NCBI GenBank assembly: GCA_021234155.1
Contig: JAJEKV010000049.1
Span: 10,764,292 to 10,828,291, forward strand
Reading direction: 5' to 3'
DNA: 64,000 nt
DNA from: Isoetes taiwanensis
Lineage: Eukaryota > Streptophyta > Lycopodiopsida > Isoetales > Isoetaceae
Below are positions 11,709 through 23,330 of the stretch, piece after piece. Below the pieces are notes generated by a model that ran no database searches, was not told where the DNA came from, and was given only the letters and a program-made list of their open reading frames with translations. Numbering within the stretch: the first letter of the stretch is position 1; each line of letters starts with the position of its first letter. The position numbers were made by a program, and so were the translations under genes.

Positions 11709-12559
11709 ACAATGCTGTCCTCAGCATTGCGCTAAGGTGACGAACCTACCTTATGCCTGCAAAAACAACAACATGTCATAACCTTTAGTTTACTTTAGCA
11801 ATCAAGTTTTATTAGTAAAAAGTCAAAATTTAGGCTATATTTGTACTTATACAAAATTATATAGCCTTAACACCGTTATTTCTTACGATAATACAAAATA
11901 CTATTATAAGTGTTATTAGGGTTCATAATCTAAATTATGGCTCCCCCGTAATGCGCTCCTCGTTGAAGTCCCCCTTCTACTTGCCTGCAAAAGGAGCACA
12001 TTACGTTAGTTTAGTTAATAATTTGTGGTTTTAGGGGACCACCCCCCTTACCTCCTTGAGCCGAACTACTGGCTCAAGGTTGTCCTACTACCTTGCACAA
12101 GATCATGGCCCTTTCGGATTTGAGCTTAAGGATCATTTAAGATGCTCCCATCATCGCCCATGATCGAGTGCTACCTCGTACACGATCGCCCAGATCGAGT
12201 ACACCCCAGTGCATCATGCCCCGAGGGTTTCAAGCTAGGGAACGTCTCACGATCCCATCATCGCGCATGATCACTTTAACCTTCACCATGACCCTCCTAC
12301 GGCCAGGTGTGCGTCCCCCGCATCGTGGCATAGAGAGCATCCGATCGATGTCCCATCATCGCCCACCATGCCTCATTCCTCACTCACATGACCCTAATGG
12401 TCATGCGCACCTCTTGGTGCGTGTGGCCTAGAGAATGCCCTAAAGGCGTATCCCATCATCGCCCACACGATCCAAGGTTCTGGCACATGCACCCTACTAA
12501 CTAGAATGCATGCGCCAGGTCTAAAGCTAACTAACAACATACTAGCTAACCACCTGGCA

Positions 12560-12895
12560 AGTCGGGGTCGACCAAGTCGGGGACGACTCGCCCATCAAAC
12601 TCCTTCATAAACTCTGGGTATTGCTTCTCCAAATCTTGCTTCAATACCCATGTCACGTCTTCCACGGCAAGTGCTTCCACTTGACCAAATATTGGAGGAA
12701 TTGGGACCACCTAGTCCTCTTGAATGACTTATCAAGAAGCAATTCAGGCACAATTTTAACTTCATCCTCCGTCATTTCCAACAAAGTTGGAGTATCCAAA
12801 CCCTCCTCAGGGTTAGGATCGTGCCTTTTTAATAAACTCACATGGAAGACCTTAAGGTGGGTCAAGAGATCCAACTTGCAGGCTTGAGAGCCCAC
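12560..12895 (-). pseudogene. Integrase C-terminus/chromodomain remnant of element 1
   Basis: The frame reads KVFHVSLLKRHDPNPEEGLD, then a linker, then SQFLQYLVKWKHLP: the usual end of chromovirus integrase (F-H-V-S-x-L-K) followed by a chromodomain core (Y-L-V-K-W). The equivalent region of element 2 is at 37190-37010 and of element 3 at about 56150-55870. The frame breaks after WKHLPWKT. Confidence 0.7.
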
Positions 12896-13279
12896 TCTTC
12901 TCCAAGATCTTGAACGGACCGGCCCACCTAGGGCGAAGCTTCCTACAATTGCCGATCTGCCCGAGCTTCCCTTGCTTAACCTTTACTTTAGCCAACTTTA
13001 TCTGCCACAACAAAACAACTCTCGAGGAGTTTTATGTCTATCTGCTAGACTCTTCAAATATGCCCATGCTGTTGAAGATACTCTCACACTTCTACCAAAA
13101 GCTATCGCATATATGTTGTCGTTGTTGAGAAACTTCCACCTTGGGCACTAAATTATGCCACATAACTATGGTCACACATTGATAATCATGGCGATCATGG
13201 GGAAGACATCTTCGATGACTCTTGCTTTATATTATTGTGCGTAATTGACCAGGTGGATGTACTTTCGCCCATTTGGATT

Positions 13280-13720
13280 ACTTGTTCCAATCATAGCTTC
13301 TCAACGTGCTCTCCAAAATTGTGTTGGTGCGGTCCCTTTGCCGATTGATTTGCAATTGATAAGCAAAACTCATCAACAAGTTGGTGCAGCTTCGTGTTGA
13401 AGAAGTCTTGCTAAACGTCGCTAAAGAACTTCGGATTTCTGTTGGTGATGATCGACACAGCATTCCATGCGCCCTAAAAGAACTCTTATGTAAACCACAC
13501 GGCTAGATCCAAGGCGGTGTCTATGGTGTGGCATGGCAAGTATGTGCCCTTTTGATAAGCTATATACCACAACTATCAAGGCTTTGAAGCTTCTTGTTGT
13601 CCTTGAAGGCCAACTATAAAGCCCATGCCGATGACTTCCCACTTGGTGTCCAGCCTTTGCCCAAGGTTCCAAAACTCTTGGAATCCGGGTTGTTCCGCCC
13701 TTGTCCGCCGGCTCCACCGG
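13280..13720 (-). pseudogene. Integrase catalytic-core remnant of element 1
   Basis: By position and by short matches (KALIVVVYSLSKGHI against ALMVVVDKLSKMAHF in element 2), this is the first catalytic block of the integrase. Here the catalytic Asp of VVVDKLS is replaced by Tyr, and several frame breaks follow, so it is inactive. Confidence 0.5.
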
Positions 13721-14289
13721 ACATTCTTGGATATATCTGATTATCTACTTCTTCATACCCGGCCGCATTTAAGCTACTTCTAATCTTGAAGTAGGCCTTT
13801 ATAAATTTTGCATGGCTAGAAATAGGGCTATTATGCGTGTCATGGAAGATTGTTCTTACTTCTTATACTTTGGGTACGCATAATTGTTCTTTGCTATTAG
13901 AGATTGCCTTCCTTTTTAAACTATTTGAAGGTTTCTATTTCTTAATCCGTCCTTGCACTCTTGCAACGACTAGCCCATTATGTGCTTGAAGTCCATGTTG
14001 GGTAGATGGCTTCTTCTATCTTCTTGCCGAATTCACTTGCCGAAGTGGAGATTGCAAATTGATGCTTCAAAGGCTTGCCAATGAGTGGCGGCGTCTTAGC
14101 ATCTCCATGGCTTCCCTCAATTGGGCTACATGCTCTTCCATTAATTTGCTGTAGATCACGATGTTGTTGAAGAGATATTGATGAAGAAATCATCCAAGGA
14201 ATCTTCGAAGATGTCGTCCTCGAATGCATACAAATTGGTGGAGCATTCCATAGACTCAAGGGCATCACTGTGAAATGATAGTGCCCATA

Positions 14290-14791
14290 CCAAGTTCTGA
14301 AGGAGTCTTATAATTATTTTCCCCCTTCATCCTTATTTGCTGATTGCCCGAGCTTAAGTCGATTTTGTAGAAGAATCCTGCTTCTTGGGGCTGATCCATT
14401 ATGTCGTTTACTTGCTGAGCTTCCCATGGTTGATATACATCTTTGGAATTCCACCTTGGCCGAAAGGATCCCCAAGTCGGTCAACTCTTACAACTGTTCC
14501 TTGTGTTCCTTGAGCTCTGCTAGCTTGGAAGTGCTCATTCTATAAAGAGCCTTGCTAATCCGGTGCAAGAGTGATTTTAGACTCTACGCCTCTATAGAGC
14601 ACAAGCTCTCAAATTTCATCAGGGGATATATCATGGGACTTCTTAATTAACTTAGAAATTGGCCAAGGCAACTGTTTCGAAGTAGCATGTTCCTTCTTAC
14701 TCTTGTAGTCGGGGTTGACAACTTGTAGCTTATGTACGACCTCATTCCTCATGATGTACTTAAGTAATTGCTTTACTGACATGCGTTGCAC
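14290..14791 (-). pseudogene. Protease/reverse-transcriptase junction remnant of element 1
   Basis: The 60-codon frame 14791-14609 ends LPWPISKLIKKSHDISPDEI, matching LPKPVARLISEFKDVFPDEI of element 2 and the equivalent segment of element 3. Downstream (14600-14300) are frame-shifted traces of the N-terminal reverse transcriptase. The YxDD core is not recognisable. Confidence 0.6.
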
Positions 14792-14799
14792 GATTGGAA

Positions 14800-17400
14800 T
14801 TACTTAACTTAAATTATAAGGTACTTGCCCTTTGGTGCTGGGATAAGTATCTCTTGCTTATGATAATAAATTATTGCCTTAGCCGGCTTTAATATTGCAT
14901 GTCTATTCTGAGGTCATGGCTGCCAATGTACATAAGTTGGTGCCGATGCTTTACTTAGCTATGCTTGAGGTTGATGTCGACTTGACTCTTGTTCCGTTGG
15001 TGTTTGCTAATTACTCGACCTTGCCTTAATTCCTGGCCTAGATTTAGACTTAAGAGTCTTGCTCTTAAAGATGTCCGTCATCTAGGAGGTGCAAAATTAC
15101 AAGTTAAAGAACTACTTACATAAATCCTATGGCCACAAATTTAGTCGGCATGACATTACTTTTGGGCACACATAGAAAACTATATGGTTAGATAATTATT
15201 CTTGTTTCAGATCTAATCTATAGTCTAGGATCTCCCCTTTCTTACTTATTGCCCTCTTGAAATAGTCCCACCTTTGAGTTGATGCCATCTAAGAAGTTGG
15301 CCTGACTTATTAGATTGCTTCCCTTCATTTGGTTTGGATTATTCCTTATGCTTCTTGAAGTACTCGTCATATACATGGTCGACGGTTATCCTATTATTGA
15401 ATCCTTCTTAGCGAGGTGATCAAGTTCACGAAGAGGTTCCAATATGTTGGATATCTCGCCCGACAATGTATACAATTATTGTACTCCGTACATTTTCTTT
15501 CCAATACTTGAAGCTTTGCTCCATTCTTGGGTCCATCTTTCTAAAGGAAAAGACAAAAAAATCTACTCGAAATTTCGTCCCCATCCCATCATGGATGTTA
15601 TCACCCATAATTCTAAGAAACTCAACTATCTGATAGGTCCCCTAGCTTGCTCAAAGCTGGTGTAGTCATTAGTCGTTGGAGTAGCAAGGCGATGGTCCAT
15701 AATTTGTTGAAAAGAATCTGGTATCCTTGGAGTTGCCATATGGTCCTTCAAGTGCCCCTTTCTTTTTTATTGAACATATTTTGACTCTGCTCGTCCTTAA
15801 TGTTGATGCTGACTACCTTCATTAACATTATCCCTCTTAGTGGACTTGCTGATGTAGATAACATAACGCTCGGTGTCGCATCCCAAGAGCTTGAAGATAA
15901 TGTTCTTCACATTCTAGAATCTTTCATGTCGCTCATCTGCCTTGGAGGTTACGAGATTCGAGGATGATTCTTCCAACTCCTGAATTGCTATTGTTGTGTT
16001 TGACCTTGTCGATTCTATTCTTCGTCTTGCTGGTTGCATGTTGTTGTTATAAGGCTGATGACAATGTTGGGTGCTTTACCGCTTCTAACTGTGCAACTTC
16101 TCTTGCTGAGATGAGTTTATGTGCATCCATCTGCAGGGACTAATCTTGACTGATCAATTAATAATGCTGGTATTTGGTCCCCCATGATGCCTCTTCTTGA
16201 TGGTGTTTGACCTCCAATCTCTGAGGTGGAAGATCGAAGATCATCATGAGCTTGCGATGGTGTTGCCGAGGTTGATGTAGGCGCTCTGAAGTATTGGGGC
16301 TGATGAGGAAGAAATTTGTTGCAGTCTCGCCATATGCCTACTCCTGAGGAACCTACCCTTGCTGGCTTGCAATACCTCCTTAGTCAAAGCATGTCTGCTT
16401 GGAATCTAGATCTGATACTACTATGTCCTGTATATCTGCGATAGTTGCCCTTCCTCGGAGGTGTATCCAGTCTCATCTTTTAGGGCTCTTGATATCATAA
16501 GTCGATGAAGTATACTTGTTGGTGGTGTAGGCGCGGGCATTAGTCATCGATGTGGGGTCGTTCTTCCTATAGCCTCTCCTTTATTTTTCGTGTTCGGGCT
16601 TCCCTGTACACCATCTTGGCCTTTGATTTGTTGAAGTTTCCTCCATAGTTTGCCCTCTTCTTTCAATTCGTTGATGTTGTCGAGTCTCTCCAATGTCGAG
16701 GCTCGAGGATCTGTGACGAAGGTTCTCCTGACCTATTTTACTGCCCTAAGCACAAGGCAATTAATACTACCGCAAGAACAATTATTTACGATTACTTACT
16801 CTACAAACCCTAATTTTTATACCTTTATCCACTCTACCTCAAATGACCCACTTGGCATATGGCACTCTACTAGGCACTGAGAAAGGTACTTATTTACTAT
16901 CGTGGGGGTGGTAGAAGGAGATTTATTCACTGAGTGTACTTGGTGTGCTAAGACTAAATTACTTAAATAGAATGAATTCCTAGATAATTATCTATGATAC
17001 AAGGCATGGTCAAGACACTTGATGATAGTGCACCTATAACGTGTGTTGGTGTACCCTACCAACGTGTGACAACAATTTCTAAGGCCTTGGCAACTAGCTG
17101 GGTTTCTATGAAAAAGGTTTAATTATACTACCTACATGTAGAAAGAAGACACTTAGCAAGATAAATGCGACAAGTAAGCTATGATGAGTGTGTCAGCTCT
17201 CTATCTAGCTTAAGGTTCTTGGTTCTAAATCTAAGGCTTGGCCATTAATATTATTTAACATTATTAAAGCTTAAATCTAATTAAGAATCCTAATTTAAAC
17301 ACAAACGATGCCCCCCTCGGTGTGGGTTTGCACGGGGGTTTGGGGGTTCAACCTTGTGGGTGGGAGGTTCGATTCCCCGCTTCGGGAATTCTTTTTAAGA
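14800..17400. other. Decayed interior of gypsy element 1
   Basis: By position this should hold protease, gag and the 5' extra ORF of the element, but no frame longer than about 75 codons is convincing on the minus strand. I see no separate gene. Around 17330 there is a short G-rich stretch (GGTGTGGGTTTGCACGGGGG). Confidence 0.5.
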
Positions 17401-17533
17401 TGAGGTTCAAATAGATTGAAAAGCTAGAATAGAGTGCTGCAAGATACTAGAATGCATGGAAAAGGCTAGGATATGCACTCAGAACTCTTCATTGCAATTT
17501 TGCCAAATTCTCGGACAGAGGCACATGAAACCG

Positions 17534-17649
17534 CTCATGACAGAGGCGCATGACCTCCCTCATGAGCCGCTCAAAAGGCGCCTTCCTAATCCTCATGACA
17601 GAGGCGCATGACCTCCCTCATGAGCCGCTCAAAAGGCGCCTTCCTAATC
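17534..17649. repeat. 58-bp tandem duplication inside the H3-like domain
   Basis: Two near-identical 58-bp copies begin CTCATGACAGAGGCGCATGA. Each encodes the [13 protein letters not shown] segment on the minus strand. As 58 is not a multiple of three, the duplication destroys the reading frame. Confidence 0.9.
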
Positions 17650-18213
17650 AGGAGATTAGTGCACTGTTGGAAGTGCCTAATCTCCCAAAAAAAACTCGGG
17701 CATGCCTTGTGTTCGGCCCATGGTGGACCTTCCTTGGCTTCTCGGGCGGCGGCGGCGGCGGCGGCGGCGGCTTGGGCTGGTTCGCGGTGTGCGACCCCTC
17801 CCTCCCGTATCGTTGAACGTTTTGGCGGCGGTACCGGTCGTTATACCTGCGTCAACAGCGGAGTATTCTTCATATATGCCTTGAGGCGGCGTCTGTAGAG
17901 TCGGTCCTCCCTCCAGGCGCGATCGGTGCTTCGCCCATATACGCTTCTTAACCACCTTAGGTGGCTTGGGCCACTTTGGATAAGGTGGTCTTGCGTCGGG
18001 GTTTGAAGATTCCCCGACGACTTCGGCGTCCTCCTCCCCTTCTTCTTCCTCTTCATCCTGCGCCAAGCACCTCCTGCGTCCATTCCGCCAACCTTCTCCT
18101 TGCCCTTCTTCTTGGGTAGAAGAGGGCCCGCCTCTGAAGTTTTGGTCTTCTTTGCTGCTGCTCACACGCTCCTCAACCTGCTCTTCCACCTCGGTGGTCC
18201 GAGGAAGGCCCAA
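17534..18213 (-). pseudogene. Histone-H3-like ORF of element 1, broken
   Basis: A 178-codon frame (18213-17677) encodes a charged tail with long Glu and Arg runs and ends close to the histone domain. In another frame, 17690-17600 encodes [20 protein letters not shown] followed by LMREVM, a clear match to the alpha-N/alpha-1 part of histone H3 and CENH3. It is identical to the corresponding stretch of element 2 over those residues. The rest of the fold is lost. A 58-bp tandem duplication (17534-17591 and 17592-17649) repeats the alpha-1 segment out of frame. A GGC triplet run (about 17745-17771) adds an Arg-rich stretch to the tail. Confidence 0.8.
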
Positions 18214-19005
18214 AGTGGCGGGACTCTCCGATTCTCACGGGTGCCCGCCAATCGGCGAAGAACTGTCTGCTTTGGCGGAATGTCTCGTCGGCTATTCTTT
18301 GGAGGGAAGCTCCTCTTCCCCCTTCTTGGGTCGAAGGTGCTCCGGGATCTTCTTCACATGGCGACCTGCTGCTAAATGCGCAATGGCGAGTGTAGGTCGC
18401 TCACCCAGCTTCTTGCCTCGCTTTGGTTCGAGCCATACTTGGATGGTCCTAGAAAACGGGTGGCGTAAAGGCTGACCAAGAGAGAGATGGTGGAGGAAAA
18501 GGTTGGAGGGAAAATGAGGTGTCGTGGGATATTTAAAAAGGAGGGTCCCCGAATTTTCCCCTACCATTAATAGGCCTACTTATTAGCCCCCTTATTAATT
18601 ACACCATAGTACCCTTATTATTAATATATATTAAATTTCTAATACACATACTAAAATTCCTATTATACCTTTAAAATTTCAAATTTCCTAATGGTTCGAA
18701 GTGTTAATTATAGATTTGCGCCATTTTTCACTCGGGTCTCAGATTGGCATGATTCTTCGACCCATTTTAGGTGAAATTTGATGCAGATGCATAATTTTCA
18801 CTCAAAATTTACTAGAAGGTAAATTTGACTCATTTATTTCTTCGTCTAACACTTAACCTAATTCCTGACGCACTACCTAGGAGAAAAAAATTTTCCCCTA
18901 TTTTCGCGGTTCAATGGTGGAAATGTTTATTTCACACCCCTATAGGCCTGTTAGACTACTTTCATGGTTATGGTTAGTGCTAGTTCTTGGTCAACCAAGA
19001 ACATC
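18214..19005 (-). other. 5' leader of gypsy element 1
   Basis: This is the region between the primer site and the histone-type ORF. The first part (18500-18214) is coding-like and rich in Glu and Lys on the minus strand. 18540-19000 is AT-rich and non-coding, and matches 48900-49330 of element 2 closely. Confidence 0.6.
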
Positions 19006-19017
19006 GCTCTGATACCA
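19006..19017 (-). other. Primer-binding site (initiator Met tRNA)
   Basis: On the minus strand this reads TGGTATCAGAGC, complementary to the 3' end of plant initiator methionine tRNA. It is one base from the end of the 5' LTR. The same site is at 49332-49343 in element 2. Confidence 0.95.
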
Positions 19018-19018
19018 T

Positions 19019-20661
19019 TGTGACGCTCCCTGCTAAATATACGGCGCCCGGCCGTACACTCGGCAGGAAATCCCCCATCCGGTCCATCAACCGCATGGGC
19101 CCTCCGTCTAACCCGCACTCTGAGAGAATCCTAGTGCGGGCAGGGGACACGAAGGTGTCTTGCGCGCCCTTCCCCTATGGGCTCCTATCACAGCGGAAGC
19201 ATAAACAACGTCTAAACTAGCAATAACAATACAACATACTACCTCGAAGGGTAGTCCATCACATATCCACAACTGCAAAGAAGATAATCCTAAGCCATAA
19301 AACATAAGAGCTCCTACCCATGGCTCAGGCTTCGTGGGAGGGTGACCCGACCAAAGGCCTCAAGATAGAGCAGACCGAGTCATAACAATGGCGGGGCTGG
19401 GCTATAGACAATGGCTAGGGTTGACCACTCCATCCGCCCCTCCGGTGCATACTGCCGGATGGGCTAAATCGAGTACGGCATGACTCTAGCCTTCCTGGAT
19501 CACGCAATCCCATGGCATCACCCATCGGGACTACTCCAGGTTGCATCTCCCTGGTCCGGATGAGGCGGGAAGGGTTGCATCTCCCCTTCCCGGGGTCTAG
19601 AGGTTCCGTGGGCGCTAGAGAATCGTGGGGACACACCGATTAATTACCGACTTAACCCCCAAAACGAGAGCCAAGCCAACACTTGCAGCTCTCTCGAGAG
19701 GCGGCGACACCATTGCCCTGTGAGGTGTCCGGACCCATGCTCGCCCACACCTAAGTGACCCACCATAGGCCTAGCCCACTATGGGATCCCCCGAAGCCCC
19801 CACTCGGGATCCTCCCTCCACATTCCCTCTAGCCCCTGCTATGTGGTGCCGAGTCACATCATAGCCTCGATAGCCCCGTGGGCTCCTATGCACAGCCGCA
19901 ACTAATAGGAACTAAAGGGATCTACTCTAGGAGCATACTACATATGGCCCTAGGTCTCTACCCCCTTCCCAATACAAGAAGAGCAAACATGATCAACCAA
20001 CATCACATAATCATCATTATCCTAAGAATGATCATAAGAAGAACATCTTAACCTAATCATACAATCTAACTAATGGTTAGGGTTCACCGATTAGGGTTCA
20101 AGATGTTGAATACGGGGTTCTAGGATGGCTCTACTCTAGATACAAGATACTAGCACATCCGGAATGCTAATTCCGGATGAGCTATCCAACTACTACCCTA
20201 CATACCTGCTCCCGATGCTCTCCCTCCGCATCCGTGTGTGCCTCCATGGTCTTCGACTCACGTGATGCTGCTCTTGCTTCAAGAACGAGTCTACCACTGC
20301 GGGCTTTGCACCGATCTATGCCACAACAAACGATGTTGAAAACGGGGTTCGAGCAGTAGGTGAGTCTCACGGGTGCTAGGGCTGGAAAGAGGCCTAGGGT
20401 TAGGGTTTCAGCCTATATAAGTTAGGTCCACCTAGGATGCCACGTGGCACCAATCGGGTGAGTCCTGTGTGGCGGGTGCCCCCAATAGGTTAAGGCCACG
20501 TGAATAATGGTCTAACCTATGGTTGGCTAAGTTATGAGAATAACTTGGCCATGCCCCCTAGTGCCACAATCTATGGTATACAAGGCTATGAAGATAGACT
20601 TGTATAGTGACGGATCCAGGAATATACATATTTATGGCGTATATTCCCACGGACCGTCCTG
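19019..20661 (-). repeat. 5' LTR of gypsy element 1
   Basis: It matches 10048-11692 over its whole length, with scattered small differences, many of them one- or two-base indels. The outer terminus is altered (GTCCTG instead of GTCACA), so the last few bases are uncertain. A TATA-like sequence lies near 20413-20420, as in the partner LTR. Confidence 0.9.
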
Positions 20662-20686
20662 CTTGTAGACGAAGATCTTGGGCCTC

Positions 20687-20752
20687 GATAGTAGGAATGA
20701 TCTTGGGCGCTCTGAAAGTAGGAATGATCTTGGGCGCTCTGATAGTAGGTGG
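20687..20752. repeat. 28-bp tandem repeat
   Basis: The unit AGTAGGAATGATCTTGGGCG plus CTCTGA is present about two and a half times just right of element 1. It is in the restored interior of the proposed giant transposon and has no recognised role. Confidence 0.7.
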
Positions 20753-20883
20753 CCGATTAGGTGGTAGTAGATTGCCACATATGCGTTTCTTGAAATTAAT
20801 AATTAATTGTTCTTGAAATTGCACTAAAAAGAAAAACACATTTAAATTTGTAAATGAGCGGGACGGGCGGTTAATTAAGGCGG

Positions 20884-20890
20884 TATAAAT
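20884..20890 (+). promoter_or_regulatory. TATA box upstream of the ATG at 21005
   Basis: TATAAAT in GCGGTATAAATTTAAA lies 115 bp upstream of the first ATG of the multi-domain gene, a normal spacing for a plant core promoter with a short leader. It is predicted from sequence only. Confidence 0.4.
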
Positions 20891-22845
20891 TTAAAAGGAC
20901 GCGAATTTGAATTTGATTTGTAACTGGATCGGCCAAGATTATGAACGTATACATATAAGTTTAAACCAAAATCCCAGTCTCATATTATCCGCACTTGCAG
21001 TTCTATGGCGTCTAGAGGATCTGGCCGCGGCCGAGGCGCTGGTAGAGGTGGGCGGCACCAAAGTACAAATCCATGCCCGGAGGTCTTTGGAACAAGCGCA
21101 AAGCACAAATCCAACAAAGCGCCTCGGTAATTGATCCGTTTTTGTTACGTAAATTGATTTACGTGTCCCTTTTTTGTTAGGTTTTTAGGATGTTTTTTAC
21201 GTAATAATATAGTTATTATCCAATAAGAAGCATGTGTCCTCTAATGTTTGAGTTCATATGTCCCAAAAAATGTATGGAAACAAATGCTTAATGTGTACAT
21301 GTTGGTTTCTCTTTTAATCTTTGTATGTCTTTGCTTGAAGCTTGTATACTTAGGCAACAAATTCATAGCTAGTTGTGTTTTTTATAGTTAGTTGTGTCCT
21401 CTCGATGAAGATTCAACTCTTTAAGTTGCATTTTTATAGTTAGTTGTGTCCTGAGCATTTTGATTCGGACGAAAGCGCCCTGGCCGCAGATTTAATTAGG
21501 CATTACATTAGTTTTTTTATCTTTGAGGGTCACTTCTAAACGCCAAAGCGTGTTTTTGTTACATTTTGACCGGACAAAAGCGGCGCCCCTGACCCCAATA
21601 AACTAAATGAACTTGCTTTGTGTATTCATTTTCAAATCGCGCCAAGCGCGCTTTTGTTGCATATGTGTGACGGCATTTATTTGAGCATAAAAGATTAACC
21701 CATGTCTTGTAATTTCACGGGATCACAAAAGACAATCAAAAGAGGGAGGACCAAGCAAGGCGAGACCTTTACGACCAGAAAAAGCAAAGGACGGAAAGAA
21801 GATGTTCTTATTCTGACACTGCGGCATGTATTGGCGTTAGAAGATACATCCGGAATAATAAAACTCGTAGAACCTCCATGTCCAAGAAGATCTTATAGAG
21901 GGGAAGAATGGTATGTGGAGATATTCAAAACTGGTGGGAAGACAACCTCATATTCATGTCAAGGTTAAGAGAGATCGATCAAATGAAGAAGCGAGGAATT
22001 CTTATTACATGTGAAGTACTGGACGATTCATTCTTTACGTTACGTACTAGTTGAAGTGGGCCAAAAACATAAGAAAAGCCTAAAGAAGATCAATCGATGC
22101 AGTGAGTGCGAGCTCTTTTAAAGAAACTGCTTTAAGATCAGACGACATGGCCGATAACCTCTTCAAATTTAAATTTGGGATTGGCGAGCCATTGACTCCT
22201 AGAAGAATATCACGAGGGCTACGGACTCGACGGCGAGCCATTAGCACGAGGCCCTGGGCGTGTCTACTTCTGCGGCGTGAAGGACAAAAGGAAGAAGCTA
22301 GCTCTAGAAGCGGGGAAACTTCTGAAGGACAAAGCGGGCCTTACAAGTGGCGATGACAAGGCGGCGGTTGGAGGCAATGAGCAAACCAAGAAATATGCCG
22401 ATAAGTATCCACTGGGCCTCAGCTTCACACATCCAGTCAACGCGAACAGGCTTTTCAGGTCCACTAAAGCTATTTATATCAGCAGAAGGTATGACAAGCA
22501 GCACTCCTTGGAGATTTTAAACAGCATGATCGAAAATCCAGGGCAGGTGCCAATGCCTGCAGATGTAGTGCCTTACGATACCGAACAAAAAGGTAATCAT
22601 CCGGAGCAAGCCGGAGGACTTCGCCGAGAACCCGTATATACATTTTATGATAATAGATGGCCAGCATTCAATAGAGGCCCAGAAGATTCTCATCAAGAAG
22701 GCACAGCATACTGGGAATCAGTTGTTCTATAAGCTGTATTCTGTCAGAAACTGCCGGTTCCTGAGCGGGTCAACAACACCTGCCGAACTAGCCGAAATAA
22801 GCGCACTCCTAAATGACATGGGAAAAACTTTCTTATACAAAAGGT

Positions 22846-23330
22846 AATTCTCTTCCCACATTTTTATTTTTCGTATTACCAAATCGCGCCAAGCGCGATT
22901 TCATAGTAGAAGGCAATTCGCGCCAGGCGCGATTTGCCTTCTCTAAATAGCAAAGGGTTCCTGGGATGGTAGACGTTTCCCGTCAAATAAGCAAATCGCG
23001 CCTGGCGCGGTTTTATATTAGAATACAAGTTGAGCCACGCGCGATTTCCCTAGCCTGAGGAGACATGGCTGTCCTTGAAGATAGCCGTTTCTTCTCAAAG
23101 TAGGCAAATCGCGCGTGGCGCAATTTGTATTCTAATATGAAATCGCGCCAGGCGCGATTTGCTTATACGACTAGAACCATCTACTATTTCAAAAACCCTT
23201 TGCTATTTAGAGAAGGCAAATCGCGCCTGGCGCGATTTGCCTTCTAATATGAAATCGCGCGTGGCGCGATTTTGAACTAGAAGGATTGTTTGAATTCACG
23301 ATTATAAAGCTAACGAAGTTATTCCTTGCA
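22846..23330 (+). other. Intron packed with GCGC palindromes
   Basis: The frame ending ALLNDMGKTFLYKR runs into GTAATTC (donor at 22846). Coding sequence resumes after a TTCCTTGCAG acceptor ending at 23330. Between them, eight palindromes sit at 22881-22901, 22915-22935, 22993-23014, 23029-23047 (degenerate), 23106-23126, 23140-23160, 23218-23238 and 23252-23272. Segments between palindromes are themselves repeated in inverted order (GAGAAGGCAAATCGCGCC and TTTGCTATTTAG occur on both sides), so the whole intron could fold on itself. Confidence 0.75.

Larger units (their letters stand above)
10048..20661 (-). mobile_element. Ty3/gypsy element 1, decayed, with histone-H3-like remnant
   Basis: A complete LTR-retrotransposon frame on the minus strand: 5' LTR 19019-20661, primer site 19006-19017, polypurine tract 11693-11708, 3' LTR 10048-11692. 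A possible target duplication is GTTGT (10043-10047) against CTTGT (20662-20666), one mismatch. Remnants in order from the 5' end: charged tail and H3-like N-terminal helix (18213-17534), pol fragments (14791-13280) and a chromodomain-like C-terminus (12895-12560). Most of gag and reverse transcriptase is unrecognisable. It sits inside the proposed giant transposon. Confidence 0.9.

Noticed and set aside
21005-21130. RGG-rich start as an RNA-binding host protein (fibrillarin-like)
   Set aside because: Only 41 codons with no fibrillarin domain after it; it fits the first exon of the transposon gene.
22881-23272. Regular palindromic repeats that could be mistaken for a CRISPR array
   Set aside because: Spacing is irregular, copies vary and occur in both orientations, no cas genes are present, and the host is a plant.
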